64,000 bases of DNA from Niastella sp. OAS944 (GCA_024809215.1 JANUBW010000001.1:1116001-1180000), one strand, 5' to 3'. Counted from the first letter of the stretch, positions 1 to 9,643 are shown. The notes: generated from the letters alone by a model not told the origin. Numbers and translations: made by a program.

Positions 1-1633
1 ATTGCCAGGCATTACCTTCGCAATAATCATCTATCCAGGGGTGGCTGGTACGGCCCGGACCGAACTCTGTGTTCCATTCGCCCTGTTCATTTTTACCACG
101 AAAGAATTTAGTAGTGCTGTCGAAGTAGTTGCGGTAGTATAAAGCACGTTTTGCAAACAGGTCAGCATCTTCTTTCTTACCCATTTTCTTTGCCATCAAT
201 GCAATGCTGCCATCGCTGATGCAATATTCCATGGCCTTGGCCACCGACTCCTGCATTTTGTTATGCGGAATATAACCAAGTGATTTTACATAACTCAGTC
301 CAAACTCATCGCGCAACGACGTGTTCTTTACCGCTTCAAAAGCAAGCGCGGTATCAAAACCACGATAGCCTTTTAAATAAGCTTCAGCAACGATCTGTAC
401 ACTACTCATGCCGGGCATCAGGTTGGTTTCATTACCGGCCAGGTGCCAGATGGGCAATTTACCCTGCTGTTTGTAAATGTTCAGCATGGTGCTTATCATA
501 TCATTCACCCTGTTTGGCTGCGTGATGGTGTACAGAGGGTTCAGGGCGCGATAGGTATCCCACAAAGAAAGGATGGTATAGTTATTAAAAGTTCCCTTAT
601 GCACTTCTTTATCGGCGCCACGGTATTCGCCATTGGCATCGTTAAATAAAGCGGGATCTATCATCGTATGAAACAGCGATGTATAAAAGATCTTCTTAGC
701 CGTTGTATCTTTTGTATTGATGGTAATCTTACCTAATTCACGGTTCCATTTGGCGTTGGCTTCGTTTTTCACTTTTTCAAAATTCCAATGCGGTATTTCG
801 GCATTGATATTCGCCAGGGCGTTTTCTGCACTTACCGGCGAGATACCTACCTTAAGCTGCACAAAATGATCGTCATCTGCCAGGTTTATTATACCCTTTA
901 TACCATCGCCCTTTGCAGATTGCCCTTCCAGCTTTTGCGTATTGTTGTATAACTCCAATTGTTTCATTGGTAACGACAGCCTGATGGCAAAATACAATTG
1001 CTGGTTGGGCGCCCAGCCTTTAGAAAAGCGATAGCCGTAGAGAGTGCTGTCATTTATTTTTTCAAGATGGGTCTCAATAGCTTTATCACCGATGCCTTCT
1101 TTCAGGTCGACGAGAATATGAGCGTCTTTGGAATAGGAAAAATTATATTGATGAAACCCTACCCGTTCGGTAGCAGTTAACTGAACCTGTATCTTATAAT
1201 CATCCAGGGAAACCGCATAATATCCGGGTTTTACTTTTTCATTTTTATGCGAAAACAGAGAAGAAGGGCCCGCTGTTGGCGTTTCCTTTGTTACACTGCC
1301 TGTTTTTATTTCGCCGATAAAAGGCATTATAAGCACATCGCCCAGGTCGGGCATGCCGGTACCACTCAAATGCGTGTGAGAAAAACCTTTTATAATGCTG
1401 TCGGTATAATTATAGCCCGAGCACCAATCCCAGCCCCTGAATACGTTATCGGGGCCCAACTGCACTGCGCCAAACGGTACGCTGGCGCCAAGGAACACAT
1501 GCGCATGACCCGCCGTACCAATATATGGGTTCACCAGGCTGGTAAAACTTTGCGCCATTGAACCTGATTGAAACAATAGAAAACCGGAAACTGCCGAAAT
1601 ACCTTTTATTACCCTACGTAAGCTACATTTCAT
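1..1633 (-). CDS. GH92 family alpha-1,2-mannosidase (3' end beyond window)
   Basis: Secreted exo-acting alpha-mannosidase of glycoside hydrolase family 92, expected to trim mannose from N-glycans or mannans with calcium help. About 544 codons are present; family members are usually near 750 residues, so roughly the last 200 residues lie outside the window. After a signal peptide from Met at 1633, the mature protein opens with the family signature VNPYIGTAGHAHVFLGAS, followed by PFGAVQLGPDN and a GFSHTHLSGTG motif. The strand near 550 reads SLWDTYRAL, and the window edge reads EGNAWQ, both typical of the (alpha/alpha)6 catalytic domain. It is separated from the upstream glycerol cluster by a terminator, so it is probably a separate transcript. 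Family assignment is firm; substrate is inferred from the family. Confidence 0.93.
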   Translation of the reverse strand, partial: MKCSLRRVIKGISAVSGFLLFQSGSMAQSFTSLVNPYIGTAGHAHVFLGASVPFGAVQLGPDNVFRGWDWCSGYNYTDSIIKGFSHTHLSGTGMPDLGDVLIMPFIGEIKTGSVTKETPTAGPSSLFSHKNEKVKPGYYAVSLDDYKIQVQLTATERVGFHQYNFSYSKDAHILVDLKEGIGDKAIETHLEKINDSTLYGYRFSKGWAPNQQLYFAIRLSLPMKQLELYNNTQKLEGQSAKGDGIKGIINLADDDHFVQLKVGISPVSAENALANINAEIPHWNFEKVKNEANAKWNRELGKITINTKDTTAKKIFYTSLFHTMIDPALFNDANGEYRGADKEVHKGTFNNYTILSLWDTYRALNPLYTITQPNRVNDMISTMLNIYKQQGKLPIWHLAGNETNLMPGMSSVQIVAEAYLKGYRGFDTALAFEAVKNTSLRDEFGLSYVKSLGYIPHNKMQESVAKAMEYCISDGSIALMAKKMGKKEDADLFAKRALYYRNYFDSTTKFFRGKNEQGEWNTEFGPGRTSHPWIDDYCEGNAWQ

Positions 1634-1711
1634 GCCCTTAAGTTTAATATATTTTTTGGCTATTCAACCGCAATATAGTGTACCGCGAGGCATATATGTA
1701 ATTAGCGCAGG

Positions 1712-1750
1712 GAAAGAAAAAGGTGAGTCGCCAGGAAGCGACCCACCTTT
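1712..1750 (-). terminator. Rho-independent terminator of the glycerol cluster
   Basis: Read on the minus strand, AAAGGTGGGTCGC and GCGACTCACCTTT form a 13-bp stem (one mismatch, 6-nt loop), followed by a T-rich tract. It lies 22 bp past the GDPD stop codon and before the GH92 start, so it closes the glp transcript. Confidence 0.85.
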
Positions 1751-1771
1751 ATAAACTATTTAACTTTTTAA

Positions 1772-2677
1772 CTACTTACCTATTTCTGCAAAATAATTCG
1801 GATAATCAGTAATAATTCCATCAACTCCATCAGCTATCAGGCTCTTCATTTTCTCTTTATCATTTACCGTCCAGGGAACCAGCTTTACATCTTTGCTGTG
1901 ACAAAAATCGGCCATCGCCTTGTTCACCAGGTTAAACTCCGGACTGTAAATATGCGGCATAAAGCCCAGGCTTTTCAGGTTGCTATCGAGATTTTTGCCA
2001 GCCGTTAAATAACCGATCACAATATCGGGGTACTTTTTGTGAACGTACTGCAGCGGACGCACATCAAATGACTGTATATAAAAACGGTTGCCAATATTTC
2101 TTGGCTTTACATCCGCCAACACCGCATCAACCACCTCGGCCGGCGCCGCATTGTATTTCAGCGTATCGAACTTAAGCGAGGTCTTTAATTCAATATTATA
2201 AATAGGCTTGGGCAAATTATTGGCAGTTACATATGCTTCTACTGAATCAATAAGTTCGCCCAACAGCGGCAGGCCTGTTTTTACCTGTTTTTGTTGCGGC
2301 CAGCCGGCATATGGTTTTGAACCTACGTCAAATTTTTTAGTGTCTTCATAATTCATCTGATGCCATACATATTTTTTAGCATCTGCCTTGGCTATTTCAC
2401 TGCCATCGGCATACACTGAGTGGGCAACATTTACAAATGGATCATGAGAGATAAGCACTTTTCCATCTTTGGTCAAATACACATCCACCTCAATACAGTT
2501 GGCGCCCACTTCAACGCCTTTTTTCATGGCCGGAATGGTATTCTCGGGCATCAACCCACGGGTACCACGATGTCCTTCTTTATAAAAGACCGGATAATTT
2601 TGCGGCACCGATAACTTCTTAGAGGCAGTACAGGCCACAAAACCTGCAATCACAGATAATACCAAAATACGTTTCAT
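1772..2677 (-). CDS. Glycerophosphodiester phosphodiesterase, lipoprotein
   Basis: Hydrolyses glycerophosphodiesters (deacylated phospholipid head groups) to glycerol-3-phosphate and an alcohol. The 301-residue protein starts with a lipoprotein signal ending FVAC (Cys16), so it should be anchored in a membrane facing the periplasm. The GDPD TIM-barrel motifs are present: EGHRG (His36, Arg37), PENT (Glu45, Asn46), CIEVDVYLTKDG and ISHDP, and C-terminal VPWTVND and DGIITDYP. The start codon shares one base with the glpF stop (TAATG), implying translational coupling with the glycerol channel. It is the last gene of the glp cluster, where it would supply substrate to the pathway. Confidence 0.93.
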   Translation of the reverse strand: MKRILVLSVIAGFVACTASKKLSVPQNYPVFYKEGHRGTRGLMPENTIPAMKKGVEVGANCIEVDVYLTKDGKVLISHDPFVNVAHSVYADGSEIAKADAKKYVWHQMNYEDTKKFDVGSKPYAGWPQQKQVKTGLPLLGELIDSVEAYVTANNLPKPIYNIELKTSLKFDTLKYNAAPAEVVDAVLADVKPRNIGNRFYIQSFDVRPLQYVHKKYPDIVIGYLTAGKNLDSNLKSLGFMPHIYSPEFNLVNKAMADFCHSKDVKLVPWTVNDKEKMKSLIADGVDGIITDYPNYFAEIGK

Positions 2678-3420
2678 TATTGTGTCTTTAAATAGTTCAA
2701 AAGCAAATACAACAAAGCAGCAATGCCTGCGCCAATGATAGGACCGATTATAGGTATCCAGGCATATTTCCAGTTGCTGCTGCCTTTATGTTTTATTGGC
2801 AAAATAGAATGCATAATACGCGGACCCAGATCACGCGCTGGGTTAATAGCATAACCGGTTGTTCCGCCCAGTGAAAGGCCAATGGCCCATACCAGGAAAG
2901 CTACAGGTATTGCTCCTAATGAACCTAATCCGATAGGTGATTGCGGGTTCTTGATCTCAGCTTCGGTGAAATAGAAAACTACAAAGAGAAGAACGAAAGT
3001 TCCTATCACCTCACTCAACACGTTGAATGTTGTGTTTCGGATGGCCGGCCCCGTACTGAATACTGCAAGCTGTGTATCAGGATCGGTTGTTTCGTTAAAG
3101 TGATCTCTATAAATACACCATGCCAGAAATGCGCCCAGCATAGCCCCTACCAGTTGCGCCAGAATATACATGGGCACTTCGCTCCATTGAAATTTACCCG
3201 CAATGGCCAGTCCTATAGATACGGCGGGATTCAAATGCGCGCCGCTGTATGGCCCTGCAATTACCACACCTACAAATACAGCCAACGCCCAACCGGTGGT
3301 GATCACCATCCAGCCGCCGGCATTGCCTTTGGTTCCTTTCAAGATCACGTTCGCTACAACACCAGCCCCCAGTAAGATCAAAAACATAGTGCCGATGAGT
3401 TCGGCTGTGAATGGACTCAT
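2677..3420 (-). CDS. glpF: Glycerol uptake facilitator (aquaglyceroporin)
   Basis: MIP-family inner-membrane channel for glycerol, 247 residues. Two half-repeats each carry the pore NPA motif: HLNPAVS (residues 64-66) and INPARDLGPR (193-195). The Asp after NPAR is typical of glycerol facilitators rather than water-only aquaporins. Six hydrophobic helices can be traced, the first from ELIGTMFLILLGAG. It sits between glpK and GDPD on the same strand and its stop overlaps the GDPD start. Context with kinase and dehydrogenase makes glycerol the likely substrate. Confidence 0.95.
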   Translation of the reverse strand: MSPFTAELIGTMFLILLGAGVVANVILKGTKGNAGGWMVITTGWALAVFVGVVIAGPYSGAHLNPAVSIGLAIAGKFQWSEVPMYILAQLVGAMLGAFLAWCIYRDHFNETTDPDTQLAVFSTGPAIRNTTFNVLSEVIGTFVLLFVVFYFTEAEIKNPQSPIGLGSLGAIPVAFLVWAIGLSLGGTTGYAINPARDLGPRIMHSILPIKHKGSSNWKYAWIPIIGPIIGAGIAALLYLLLNYLKTQ

Positions 3421-3500
3421 ACAATCGTTATTTAGGTTAAATTATTCTTGGTTTATAGATATGGGATTCTTTGAAACTTTGCTGATGAAGGGAGCTAAAT

Positions 3501-3531
3501 TGACGAGTAACAATTGACGAGTTAACGAGTC
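3501..3531. repeat. GTTAAC/GTTGAC-type short repeat
   Basis: Sequence TGACGAGTAACAATTGACGA followed by GTTAACGAGTC. Variants of this motif recur at 7505-7537, 12466-12490, 20688-20722 and 31550-31569. This copy lies between the glpK stop and the glpF start. Confidence 0.6.
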
Positions 3532-3575
3532 TCAGGCATCTTGCCTTTTCATTAGCACATTATCTCATTAGCACA

Positions 3576-5060
3576 TTATTCCTCTGCCCACGCTTTCGCG
3601 GCCCTTATTGCTTTCAGCCAGCCTTTTGTTAATTGAGTGGCATTGTTGCTATCGGGTGAAAAGCTTTTATTGAGCTTCCATTGTTTTTTTATTTCGTCTA
3701 TGTTCTTCCAGTAGCCTACAGCCAAACCAGCCAGGTAAGCTGCACCAATAGCAGTTGTTTCAGTGATATCCGGACGAATAACTGTTGCCTGTAATACATT
3801 GGCCTGAATTTGCAACATCAGATCATTGGCTGTGGCACCGCCATCGACACGCAATTCTTTTATGGGCGAACCGGCATCGGCCTGCATAGCAGTAAGAACA
3901 TCCATGGTTTGCAATGCAATGCTTTCAATTGCCGCGCGTGCAATATGCGCCGATGTAGTACCACGGGTAATACCCACAATAGTACCACGGGCATGTTGGT
4001 TCCAGTATGGAGCACCCAGCCCGGCAAATGCAGGCACCAGGTAAACGCCACCGTTATCAGCTACCTGATTGGCCAGTGCTTCTACTTCCGATGAGTTTTG
4101 AATAATATGTAAGCCATCGCGCAACCATTGCACTACTGCGCCACCAATAAAGATGCTGCCTTCCAACGCGTACTGCACTTTACCATCTATCTTCCAGGCA
4201 ATAGTGGTCACCAGGTTGTTCTTCGACAAAATAGGTTTATCGCCAATATTCATTAACATAAAGCAACCGGTGCCATAAGTATTTTTCACCATACCTGGCT
4301 CTGTACACATTTGCCCAAATAAGGCAGCCTGCTGATCACCGGCTATACCGGCAATGGGTATTTGCGCAGCGAGTATCTGAGCATCCGTTTGCCCGTACAC
4401 TTCGCTCGATGAACGTACTTCGGGTAACATATTAGCAGGTACATCTATTAACTTAAGCAGTTCCTGGTCCCATGCGCAGGTATGAATATTGAACAGCATG
4501 GTACGCGAAGCATTGGAGATATCTGTTGCATGCACTTTACCGCCGGTAAGTTTCCAAACCAGCCAGGTATCGATGGTGCCAAAAGCCAGTTTTCCTTCCT
4601 GCGCTTTTTTACGGGCGCCTTCTACGTTATCGAGGATCCAGCGGATTTTGGTAGCAGAAAAATAGGCATCTACAATAAGACCCGTTTTTTCCTGTATCAG
4701 GCTACCTGACCTTGCTTTTAATTCATCACAAAAAGAAGCAGTACGCCGGTCTTGCCAAACAATGGCATTATGCACGGGTACGCCGGTTTCTCTATCCCAC
4801 ACTACGGTTGTTTCGCGCTGATTAGTGATACCAATGGCAGCAATATCGGTTGCCTTCAACCCCGCTTTGCTTACAGCTTCAACAGCAACGGCTAATTGGG
4901 TAGCCCATATTTCGCTGGCATCATGCTCAACCCAGCCCGGTTGCGGATATAATTGTGTGAACTCTTTTTGTGCAATTGATATTATTGAGCCAGACTGATC
5001 GAAGATGATAGCCCGTGAACTGGTTGTTCCCTGGTCGAATGATAGGATGTATTGAGGCAT
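3576..5060 (-). CDS. glpK: Glycerol kinase
   Basis: ATP-dependent phosphorylation of glycerol to sn-glycerol-3-phosphate in the cytoplasm (FGGY kinase family). At 494 residues it is full length. Visible motifs: N-terminal phosphate loop [66 protein letters not shown], and the FGGY signature region around [15 protein letters not shown] with [14 protein letters not shown] near the C-terminus. It lies upstream of glpF on the same strand, 156 bp away, with a GTTAAC-type repeat in that gap. No truncation or missing motif was seen. Confidence 0.97.
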   Translation of the reverse strand: MPQYILSFDQGTTSSRAIIFDQSGSIISIAQKEFTQLYPQPGWVEHDASEIWATQLAVAVEAVSKAGLKATDIAAIGITNQRETTVVWDRETGVPVHNAIVWQDRRTASFCDELKARSGSLIQEKTGLIVDAYFSATKIRWILDNVEGARKKAQEGKLAFGTIDTWLVWKLTGGKVHATDISNASRTMLFNIHTCAWDQELLKLIDVPANMLPEVRSSSEVYGQTDAQILAAQIPIAGIAGDQQAALFGQMCTEPGMVKNTYGTGCFMLMNIGDKPILSKNNLVTTIAWKIDGKVQYALEGSIFIGGAVVQWLRDGLHIIQNSSEVEALANQVADNGGVYLVPAFAGLGAPYWNQHARGTIVGITRGTTSAHIARAAIESIALQTMDVLTAMQADAGSPIKELRVDGGATANDLMLQIQANVLQATVIRPDITETTAIGAAYLAGLAVGYWKNIDEIKKQWKLNKSFSPDSNNATQLTKGWLKAIRAAKAWAEE

Positions 5061-5129
5061 GTGTACTGTTTATTAATCGTTAGTAAAATTGAGCTTCTTG
5101 TAAAACTGGCATTTGGCCCCCTCCCCAAA

Positions 5130-5152
5130 CCCCTCCCCCGGTGGGGGAGGGG
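5130..5152. repeat. GC-rich perfect hairpin between SGNH hydrolase gene and glpK
   Basis: CCCCTCCCCC and GGGGGAGGGG are exact reverse complements separated by GGT, preceded by another C-rich run (GGCCCCCTCCCC). It lies after the SGNH hydrolase stop and 70 bp before the glpK start. No good T-run follows on the minus strand, so it may be a REP-like element or processing/attenuation hairpin rather than a simple terminator. Confidence 0.6.
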
Positions 5153-5183
5153 CTTTCTTAATAGGTCAGTTCAAATTTTCAAT

Positions 5184-5858
5184 TTACAAATATGGCTTCA
5201 GAATTCCCGCCCACACTTTATACCCCTCGGCATTCAGATGCAATCCATCGAATGTATACTTTTTATCTAACTTATTCAATGCATCGAGAAAATGCGGATG
5301 CAGATCTATCAGCGTAATTTTTTCCTCGGCGGCAATTTTCTTCAGCTCTGTATTTACAAATAAAATATGTTCGTCTTTGTTATAATGCTTTTTGAATTGC
5401 GTGAACTCGTTATTCACAGGTAACAGGGTATGAAAATAGATCTTTGTTTTTGGCGACTCCACTTTTATTCGCCTGATGATGCGGCGATAATTATTTACAA
5501 TAAGGGTATCAGGGATATTATGCTCAATATCGTTAATTCCGATGAGAACAAATACTTTGGCCGGCTGTCCTTCGGTTACTTCGTTCAACCTTTCCAGTAC
5601 GCCATAAGTAATATCGCCCGAGATACCACGGTTACGGGCATTCTTGTTTTGTAACAGCTCGGCCCAGTCAACACCCTGGGTAATACTATTGCCCAGAAAA
5701 ATGATATCGTCTTTTGAATTGGGATAGCTTTTAAATAATCCTGTTCTTAACTTATATGCTGCAGGACGAATGGCACTATCAATTTTTGCAGCTTCCTGTG
5801 CAAGGCCAGTCAAAGAGATCATGAATGTGCAGGAAACAATTCCAAGCATTTTTTTCAT
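5184..5858 (-). CDS. Secreted SGNH/GDSL-family hydrolase
   Basis: Exported esterase or lipase of the SGNH superfamily, 224 residues with a cleavable signal peptide ending GLAQ. All four blocks are visible: block I IIFLGNSITQG (nucleophile Ser58), block II with the oxyanion Gly in RGISGDITYG, block III LIGINDIEHN, and block V FDGLHLNAEGY carrying the catalytic Asp and His. Substrates of this branch include acyl, acetyl or phospholipid esters and cannot be chosen from sequence. Its position between glpK and the phosphoesterase in the glycerol cluster makes lipid deacylation a reasonable inference. Confidence 0.88.
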   Translation of the reverse strand: MKKMLGIVSCTFMISLTGLAQEAAKIDSAIRPAAYKLRTGLFKSYPNSKDDIIFLGNSITQGVDWAELLQNKNARNRGISGDITYGVLERLNEVTEGQPAKVFVLIGINDIEHNIPDTLIVNNYRRIIRRIKVESPKTKIYFHTLLPVNNEFTQFKKHYNKDEHILFVNTELKKIAAEEKITLIDLHPHFLDALNKLDKKYTFDGLHLNAEGYKVWAGILKPYL

Positions 5859-5900
5859 ATGTGCTGTTATTTGGCCGTAAATATATGTAGAACATAATAT

Positions 5901-7319
5901 CTACGCATTATATTCTGATGTAAATACTTTTCCGAATCTGTCGGTAGCCACCACTTTTATATTTTTCGCAGTAGCCGGTATTACTGAATTGAAAATATGA
6001 TCTGTCTTCTTTGGCTCGGCAAAACCGCGCGGTTTGGGCAATTGCGGGCCCTCATACAGCAGCACCGCCATGGCATCGAAACCTTTTTCCCGTTTCAGCG
6101 CATCGTGTTTAGCGCCATCAACCCAGCACTCCAGTTTCCAGGCAGGATCGTAGTTCCAAACATTCACCTGCAGCTTTTTGCTGGCAGCATCATTGTCATT
6201 CACATAGATGCTTACCTGATGATCGGCTTCTCTGCCGGTTGACTGATAATACCAACTCAACTCAGTTCCTTTTACCGAATATACACCATAACCCGATGGT
6301 GTTCCATCGCCACAGATGGGGCCCGTCCACCAGGCGCCGCATACCGTGCCATGGTTATGTTCAAATATATCGTTCTTTATTACATTGCGATGGTAATGCG
6401 TATGGCCCGACATGATATGTACATTGCGTCCTTTCAGCACCGCATACAATGCATCATTATTTTTTACCTCGTTGTGCACCGGAATGTGCAGACATACAAT
6501 AACGAGGCTGTCGTTAGGAACAAAGGCCAGGTCTTTTTGCAACCATTCCAATTGTTCTTCCGAAATATAACCATCGTACTCACGGTCTTTACCCAGGTAA
6601 CGCACATCATCGAGCACTACATAGTGCACCTTTCCCCGGTTAAAAGAGTACCAGGTAGGACCATAGTGTTTTTGAAAGGTATCGTCAGATTTGTCATCAC
6701 CGCCCTGGTTATAATCCATATCGTGGTTACCAATACACTGGAAGAAAGGAATGCCCATCTTTTCAACAGCCGTATTATAACTTGGGAACAATGCATGGTT
6801 ATCCCATACAATATCGCCTACCGTTATGCCATGCAACAAAGCGCCATTGGCCGCCGCTACAAACTTTTGAACATCAGGTACCGATTCGGCCATCATACGA
6901 TCAACATCTTTCTCCGATTTCACCTGCGGATCGGCCCATATAATAAATTGGTGATTGGTATCGTCTACATTCAGCGGTTCAAGTTCAAAATTGAAGCCCT
7001 TGCGTTTGCTGATATCCTCTACCATGCGGTAATGGCGTGAAAGTCCTTTTTCATGATTGAACGCATAGCCGGCGGGGGTAGAAACAAAAACGGCTATGGC
7101 ATTGGGATGTATTTCCAGTTGGTATTTTCCCGACTTATCGGTTTGCACTACGGTAAAACCATCACTCACCACTACTCCCGGCAAACCTTTGCCTTTAGAA
7201 AGTACGGCGCCTTTTACTTTCCTTTCAACGGGTACGAATGTTTTTGCAGATGCCAAAGGCGAAAATGCCCATCCTGCAGTAAGCCAACCAAGCGAGGCAA
7301 TGAATTTGCGTCTTTTCAT
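5901..7319 (-). CDS. Calcineurin-like metallophosphoesterase, exported, three-domain
   Basis: Exported phosphoesterase of about 472 residues. I chose Met at 7319, which gives the Tat-like leader MKRRKFIASLGWLTAGWAF; a reading 18 codons longer would be encoded by a dispersed repeat (CGTGAAACGTGAAACGG) and is unlikely. Order: N-terminal carboxypeptidase-regulatory-like beta domain (VKGAVLSKGKGLPGV ... DKSGKYQLEI), central metallophosphatase with WADPQV, VGDIVWDN, CIGNHDMD, CLHIPVH and MSGHTHYH, then a C-terminal beta domain, as in Bacteroidota MetallophosN/Metallophos/MetallophosC proteins. The first metal motif reads ADPQ where D-x-H is common. Substrate unknown; the glp context suggests a phosphoglycerol compound. 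Confidence 0.88.
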   Translation of the reverse strand: MKRRKFIASLGWLTAGWAFSPLASAKTFVPVERKVKGAVLSKGKGLPGVVVSDGFTVVQTDKSGKYQLEIHPNAIAVFVSTPAGYAFNHEKGLSRHYRMVEDISKRKGFNFELEPLNVDDTNHQFIIWADPQVKSEKDVDRMMAESVPDVQKFVAAANGALLHGITVGDIVWDNHALFPSYNTAVEKMGIPFFQCIGNHDMDYNQGGDDKSDDTFQKHYGPTWYSFNRGKVHYVVLDDVRYLGKDREYDGYISEEQLEWLQKDLAFVPNDSLVIVCLHIPVHNEVKNNDALYAVLKGRNVHIMSGHTHYHRNVIKNDIFEHNHGTVCGAWWTGPICGDGTPSGYGVYSVKGTELSWYYQSTGREADHQVSIYVNDNDAASKKLQVNVWNYDPAWKLECWVDGAKHDALKREKGFDAMAVLLYEGPQLPKPRGFAEPKKTDHIFNSVIPATAKNIKVVATDRFGKVFTSEYNA

Positions 7320-7329
7320 TATACAGATT

Positions 7330-7375
7330 ACTTTAATCGTGAAACGTGAAACGGCAAACGTGAAATAGTTCACGA
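7330..7375. repeat. GTGAAACGTGAAACGG-type dispersed repeat
   Basis: TCGTGAAACGTGAAACGG followed by CAAACGTGAAATAGTTCACGA. The same words, sometimes inverted, recur at 24318-24353, 30176-30216 and 31377-31412. This copy sits just upstream of the phosphoesterase start. Confidence 0.75.
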
Positions 7376-7504
7376 CAGCGCAACCTCACGCTTAGATCAA
7401 TAACAGCTTTAGTTTTCTAATTTTATCAGCCCTTATGACGGCAACACTCCGCCACCAGTTGCAAGTACGTGGACAATTGAATTAAGCAAACGTTTGCATT
7501 TTCC

Positions 7505-7537
7505 TTGTCAACCCGTTAACTTGTTAACTCGTCAACT
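7505..7537. repeat. GTTAAC-type repeat touching the glpD stop codon
   Basis: TTGTCAACCCGTTAACTTG and TTAACTCGTCAACT form a near-palindromic tract that ends immediately before the glpD stop codon (7538-7540, minus strand). Confidence 0.7.
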
Positions 7538-9112
7538 CTACCTCAATATATACCCCTCGGCCAACTTCGTAAACGAGGATACCTGCTCCTTTATCCAACT
7601 TTCGTCTTTCCGCAACTCTTTCGCCATAATGATGGCCACTGATTCGGCCATGCGAATACTTTCTTTTGCATCGAGCAGCAGAGCCCTTGTTCGGCGCGAC
7701 AACACATCTTCAACCGTTCTTGCCATTTCATGTTGTACGGCCCATATCACCTGCGCTTCATGTATTTGTAAACTTTTACTAAGCCATTCGTTTGAATGAC
7801 CATTCATCAACGCTTTTACTTTTGGCTGGTCGCTGCCATAGAAATACAACGGATCGTTTAAATCAACATTGGCAATGGAGCCATGAATGGCCAAATGGCG
7901 GGTAGCTGTTTTCTTATGCGGCCATTGTAATTCTTTCTCAACCCGGTCAACCATATCTTCACCCATTTTGCGGAAGGTGGTCCATTTACCACCAAGGATG
8001 GTAAAGAGATGCGAAGGCGTTACCATGATCTTATGGCTGCGCGAAATTTCTTTTGTTTTTGCATTATCTTTTTGCGGCGCTGCCAGCGGACGCAAGCCGG
8101 CAAAAACACTCAATACATCGCTTCTTTTCGGTTGCTCTACAAAATAGCGGCTTGCATTTTCAAGAATGAATGCAATTTCTTTTTCCAGCGCATGCGGCTC
8201 CAACGAAGCTTCACTCACCGGTGTATCGGTAGTGCCCACCACTACTTTGTTATGCCAGGGTACGGCAAACAACACCCGTCCATCACTGGTAGCAGGTATC
8301 ATCAATGCATCATTGGCCGGGTAGAATTTTTTATCAAGCACCAGGTGTACACCCTGGCTGGCGGTTATACTTTTTGTTCCGGTAGGATTATCCATTTGCA
8401 AGATCTCATCAACAAATACACCGGTTGCATTCACTACTGCTTTTGCTTTGCAGAAATATGTTTTACCGGTTTCTGCATCTTTCAACTGCACACCTGAGAT
8501 ATGCTGGCCATTGTCTTTTGCCAACCCCGTTACTTTTACATAGTTGAGTGCAACACCGCCATGTTCAATAATTGTTTGCACCAGGTTGATGGCCAGGCGC
8601 GAGTCATCGAACTGACCATCGTGATACAACACACCGCCCACCAAACCTTCCGATTTTATATTGGGCAGTTTTTGCAAAGCTTTTGACCGGGGAATAAAAA
8701 CAGAAGAGCCCAGGCTCAGCCGGCCCGAGATCCAATCGTATAATTTAAGCCCGATGGTATATTTCAACCGGTCGAACCAGGTATAAATAGGAATGATAAA
8801 TGTTTGGTTCTTTACCAGGTGCGGGGCATTGCGCCAAAGCAGTCCACGTTCTATGCTGGCTTCGCGCACCAGTTGAACATCGCCCTGCGCCAGGTACCTT
8901 ACACCGCCATGCACCAGTTTGGTACTGCGGCTTGAGGTGCCTTTTGCAAAATCGGCCTGCTCAACAAGCAAAACACTATATCCTCTGCTTACTGATTCGA
9001 GGGCAATACCTAAACCGGTTGCGCCGCCGCCAATCACAATCAGATCCCATTCTTTTTGAGTATCAAGCCTGTTAATCAAGGCGTTACGACTCTGTACGGT
9101 TCCTGCTTCCAT
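7538..9112 (-). CDS. glpD: Glycerol-3-phosphate dehydrogenase (FAD, aerobic type)
   Basis: Oxidises glycerol-3-phosphate to dihydroxyacetone phosphate at the inner membrane, passing electrons to quinone. The 524-residue protein has an N-terminal FAD-binding Rossmann motif VIGGGATGLGIALE, then GTSSRSTKLVHGGVRYL, the DAO family flavin/substrate region, GVHLVLDKKFYP, GRVLFAVPWHNKVVVGTTDTP and the helical C-terminal domain (HEMARTVEDVLSRRTRAL). It is the first gene of the minus-strand glycerol cluster and is divergent from the DeoR-type regulator. Three TTTC words at exact 10-bp spacing lie 15-38 bp upstream of its start, consistent with direct repression. Confidence 0.96.
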   Translation of the reverse strand: MEAGTVQSRNALINRLDTQKEWDLIVIGGGATGLGIALESVSRGYSVLLVEQADFAKGTSSRSTKLVHGGVRYLAQGDVQLVREASIERGLLWRNAPHLVKNQTFIIPIYTWFDRLKYTIGLKLYDWISGRLSLGSSVFIPRSKALQKLPNIKSEGLVGGVLYHDGQFDDSRLAINLVQTIIEHGGVALNYVKVTGLAKDNGQHISGVQLKDAETGKTYFCKAKAVVNATGVFVDEILQMDNPTGTKSITASQGVHLVLDKKFYPANDALMIPATSDGRVLFAVPWHNKVVVGTTDTPVSEASLEPHALEKEIAFILENASRYFVEQPKRSDVLSVFAGLRPLAAPQKDNAKTKEISRSHKIMVTPSHLFTILGGKWTTFRKMGEDMVDRVEKELQWPHKKTATRHLAIHGSIANVDLNDPLYFYGSDQPKVKALMNGHSNEWLSKSLQIHEAQVIWAVQHEMARTVEDVLSRRTRALLLDAKESIRMAESVAIIMAKELRKDESWIKEQVSSFTKLAEGYILR

Positions 9113-9118
9113 TCTGTA

Positions 9119-9206
9119 TCGAAAACTTTCGTTTTATTTCAATTTATTTCAGTAGCAATAATAGTGAAACAATTTGAAACCGTGAATTAAAATGTTTCGA
9201 AAGATT
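9119..9206. promoter_or_regulatory. Candidate DeoR/GlpR-type operator upstream of glpD
   Basis: TTTC occurs at 9127, 9137 and 9147 (exact 10-bp steps), and GAAAC at 9166 and 9176 (again 10 bp), followed by the palindromic TTTCGAAAG near 9195; CGAAAACTTTCG at 9120-9131 is also palindromic. DeoR-family operators commonly consist of helically phased TTTC/GAAA words. The site lies just before glpD and faces the divergent DeoR-type gene. Functional role is inferred. Confidence 0.5.
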
Positions 9207-9364
9207 GCAAAACCCTTTTTAGCATCATCACAATTACCCAAGGTGCACCTTTTTGCACGGTTAATGGGTAAACTTCTCTCTTCTGAGGTTGAACATCAGG
9301 GCTTCAGCCCCATAATTGACGCTCTGGAGTGAGTGCAGGTACTAGAGTGGTTGATAATTTAACT

Positions 9365-9398
9365 CAGGTTTCATTTTGGAGCGGCCAGGTTTCATTTT
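9365..9398. repeat. Two direct copies of CAGGTTTCATTTT, 21 bp apart (IS21-like end?)
   Basis: Identical 13-mers start at 9365 and 9386. Multiple short terminal repeats with this spacing resemble ends of IS21-family elements. The sequence on to about 9609 could be a decayed element, with a short minus-strand reading frame I cannot assign. No transposase motif is visible, so the mobile origin is a guess. Confidence 0.35.
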
Positions 9399-9643
9399 TG
9401 GGGTTTAATTGGAAGTCAGATAGCAGTCCCGGGCCTACGGACGAATGTAAGGGTTTAAAAGCCTCGTAGGAGCCGGCCACAAACAAAGTACCAGGCCCCT
9501 TCGAGGACTTAATCTGCCTTTTTACAGCCTGTAGCTTCTGGCTACGATAACCAGGAGCTATAGACAATTCAACTATGTCAAAGAATGTTGATACCGGTTT
9601 CCATGGCAAACATACTTCAACAAAAAATAACGCTCTCCTTGTT

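Noticed and set aside
7320-7373. 18-codon N-terminal extension of the phosphoesterase
   Set aside because: Encoded by a dispersed GTGAAAC repeat and would hide the signal peptide.
9364-9609. 81-residue minus-strand protein in the glp spacer
   Set aside because: No recognisable family; last residues are encoded by the CAGGTTTCATTTT repeats. Too weak to call a gene.
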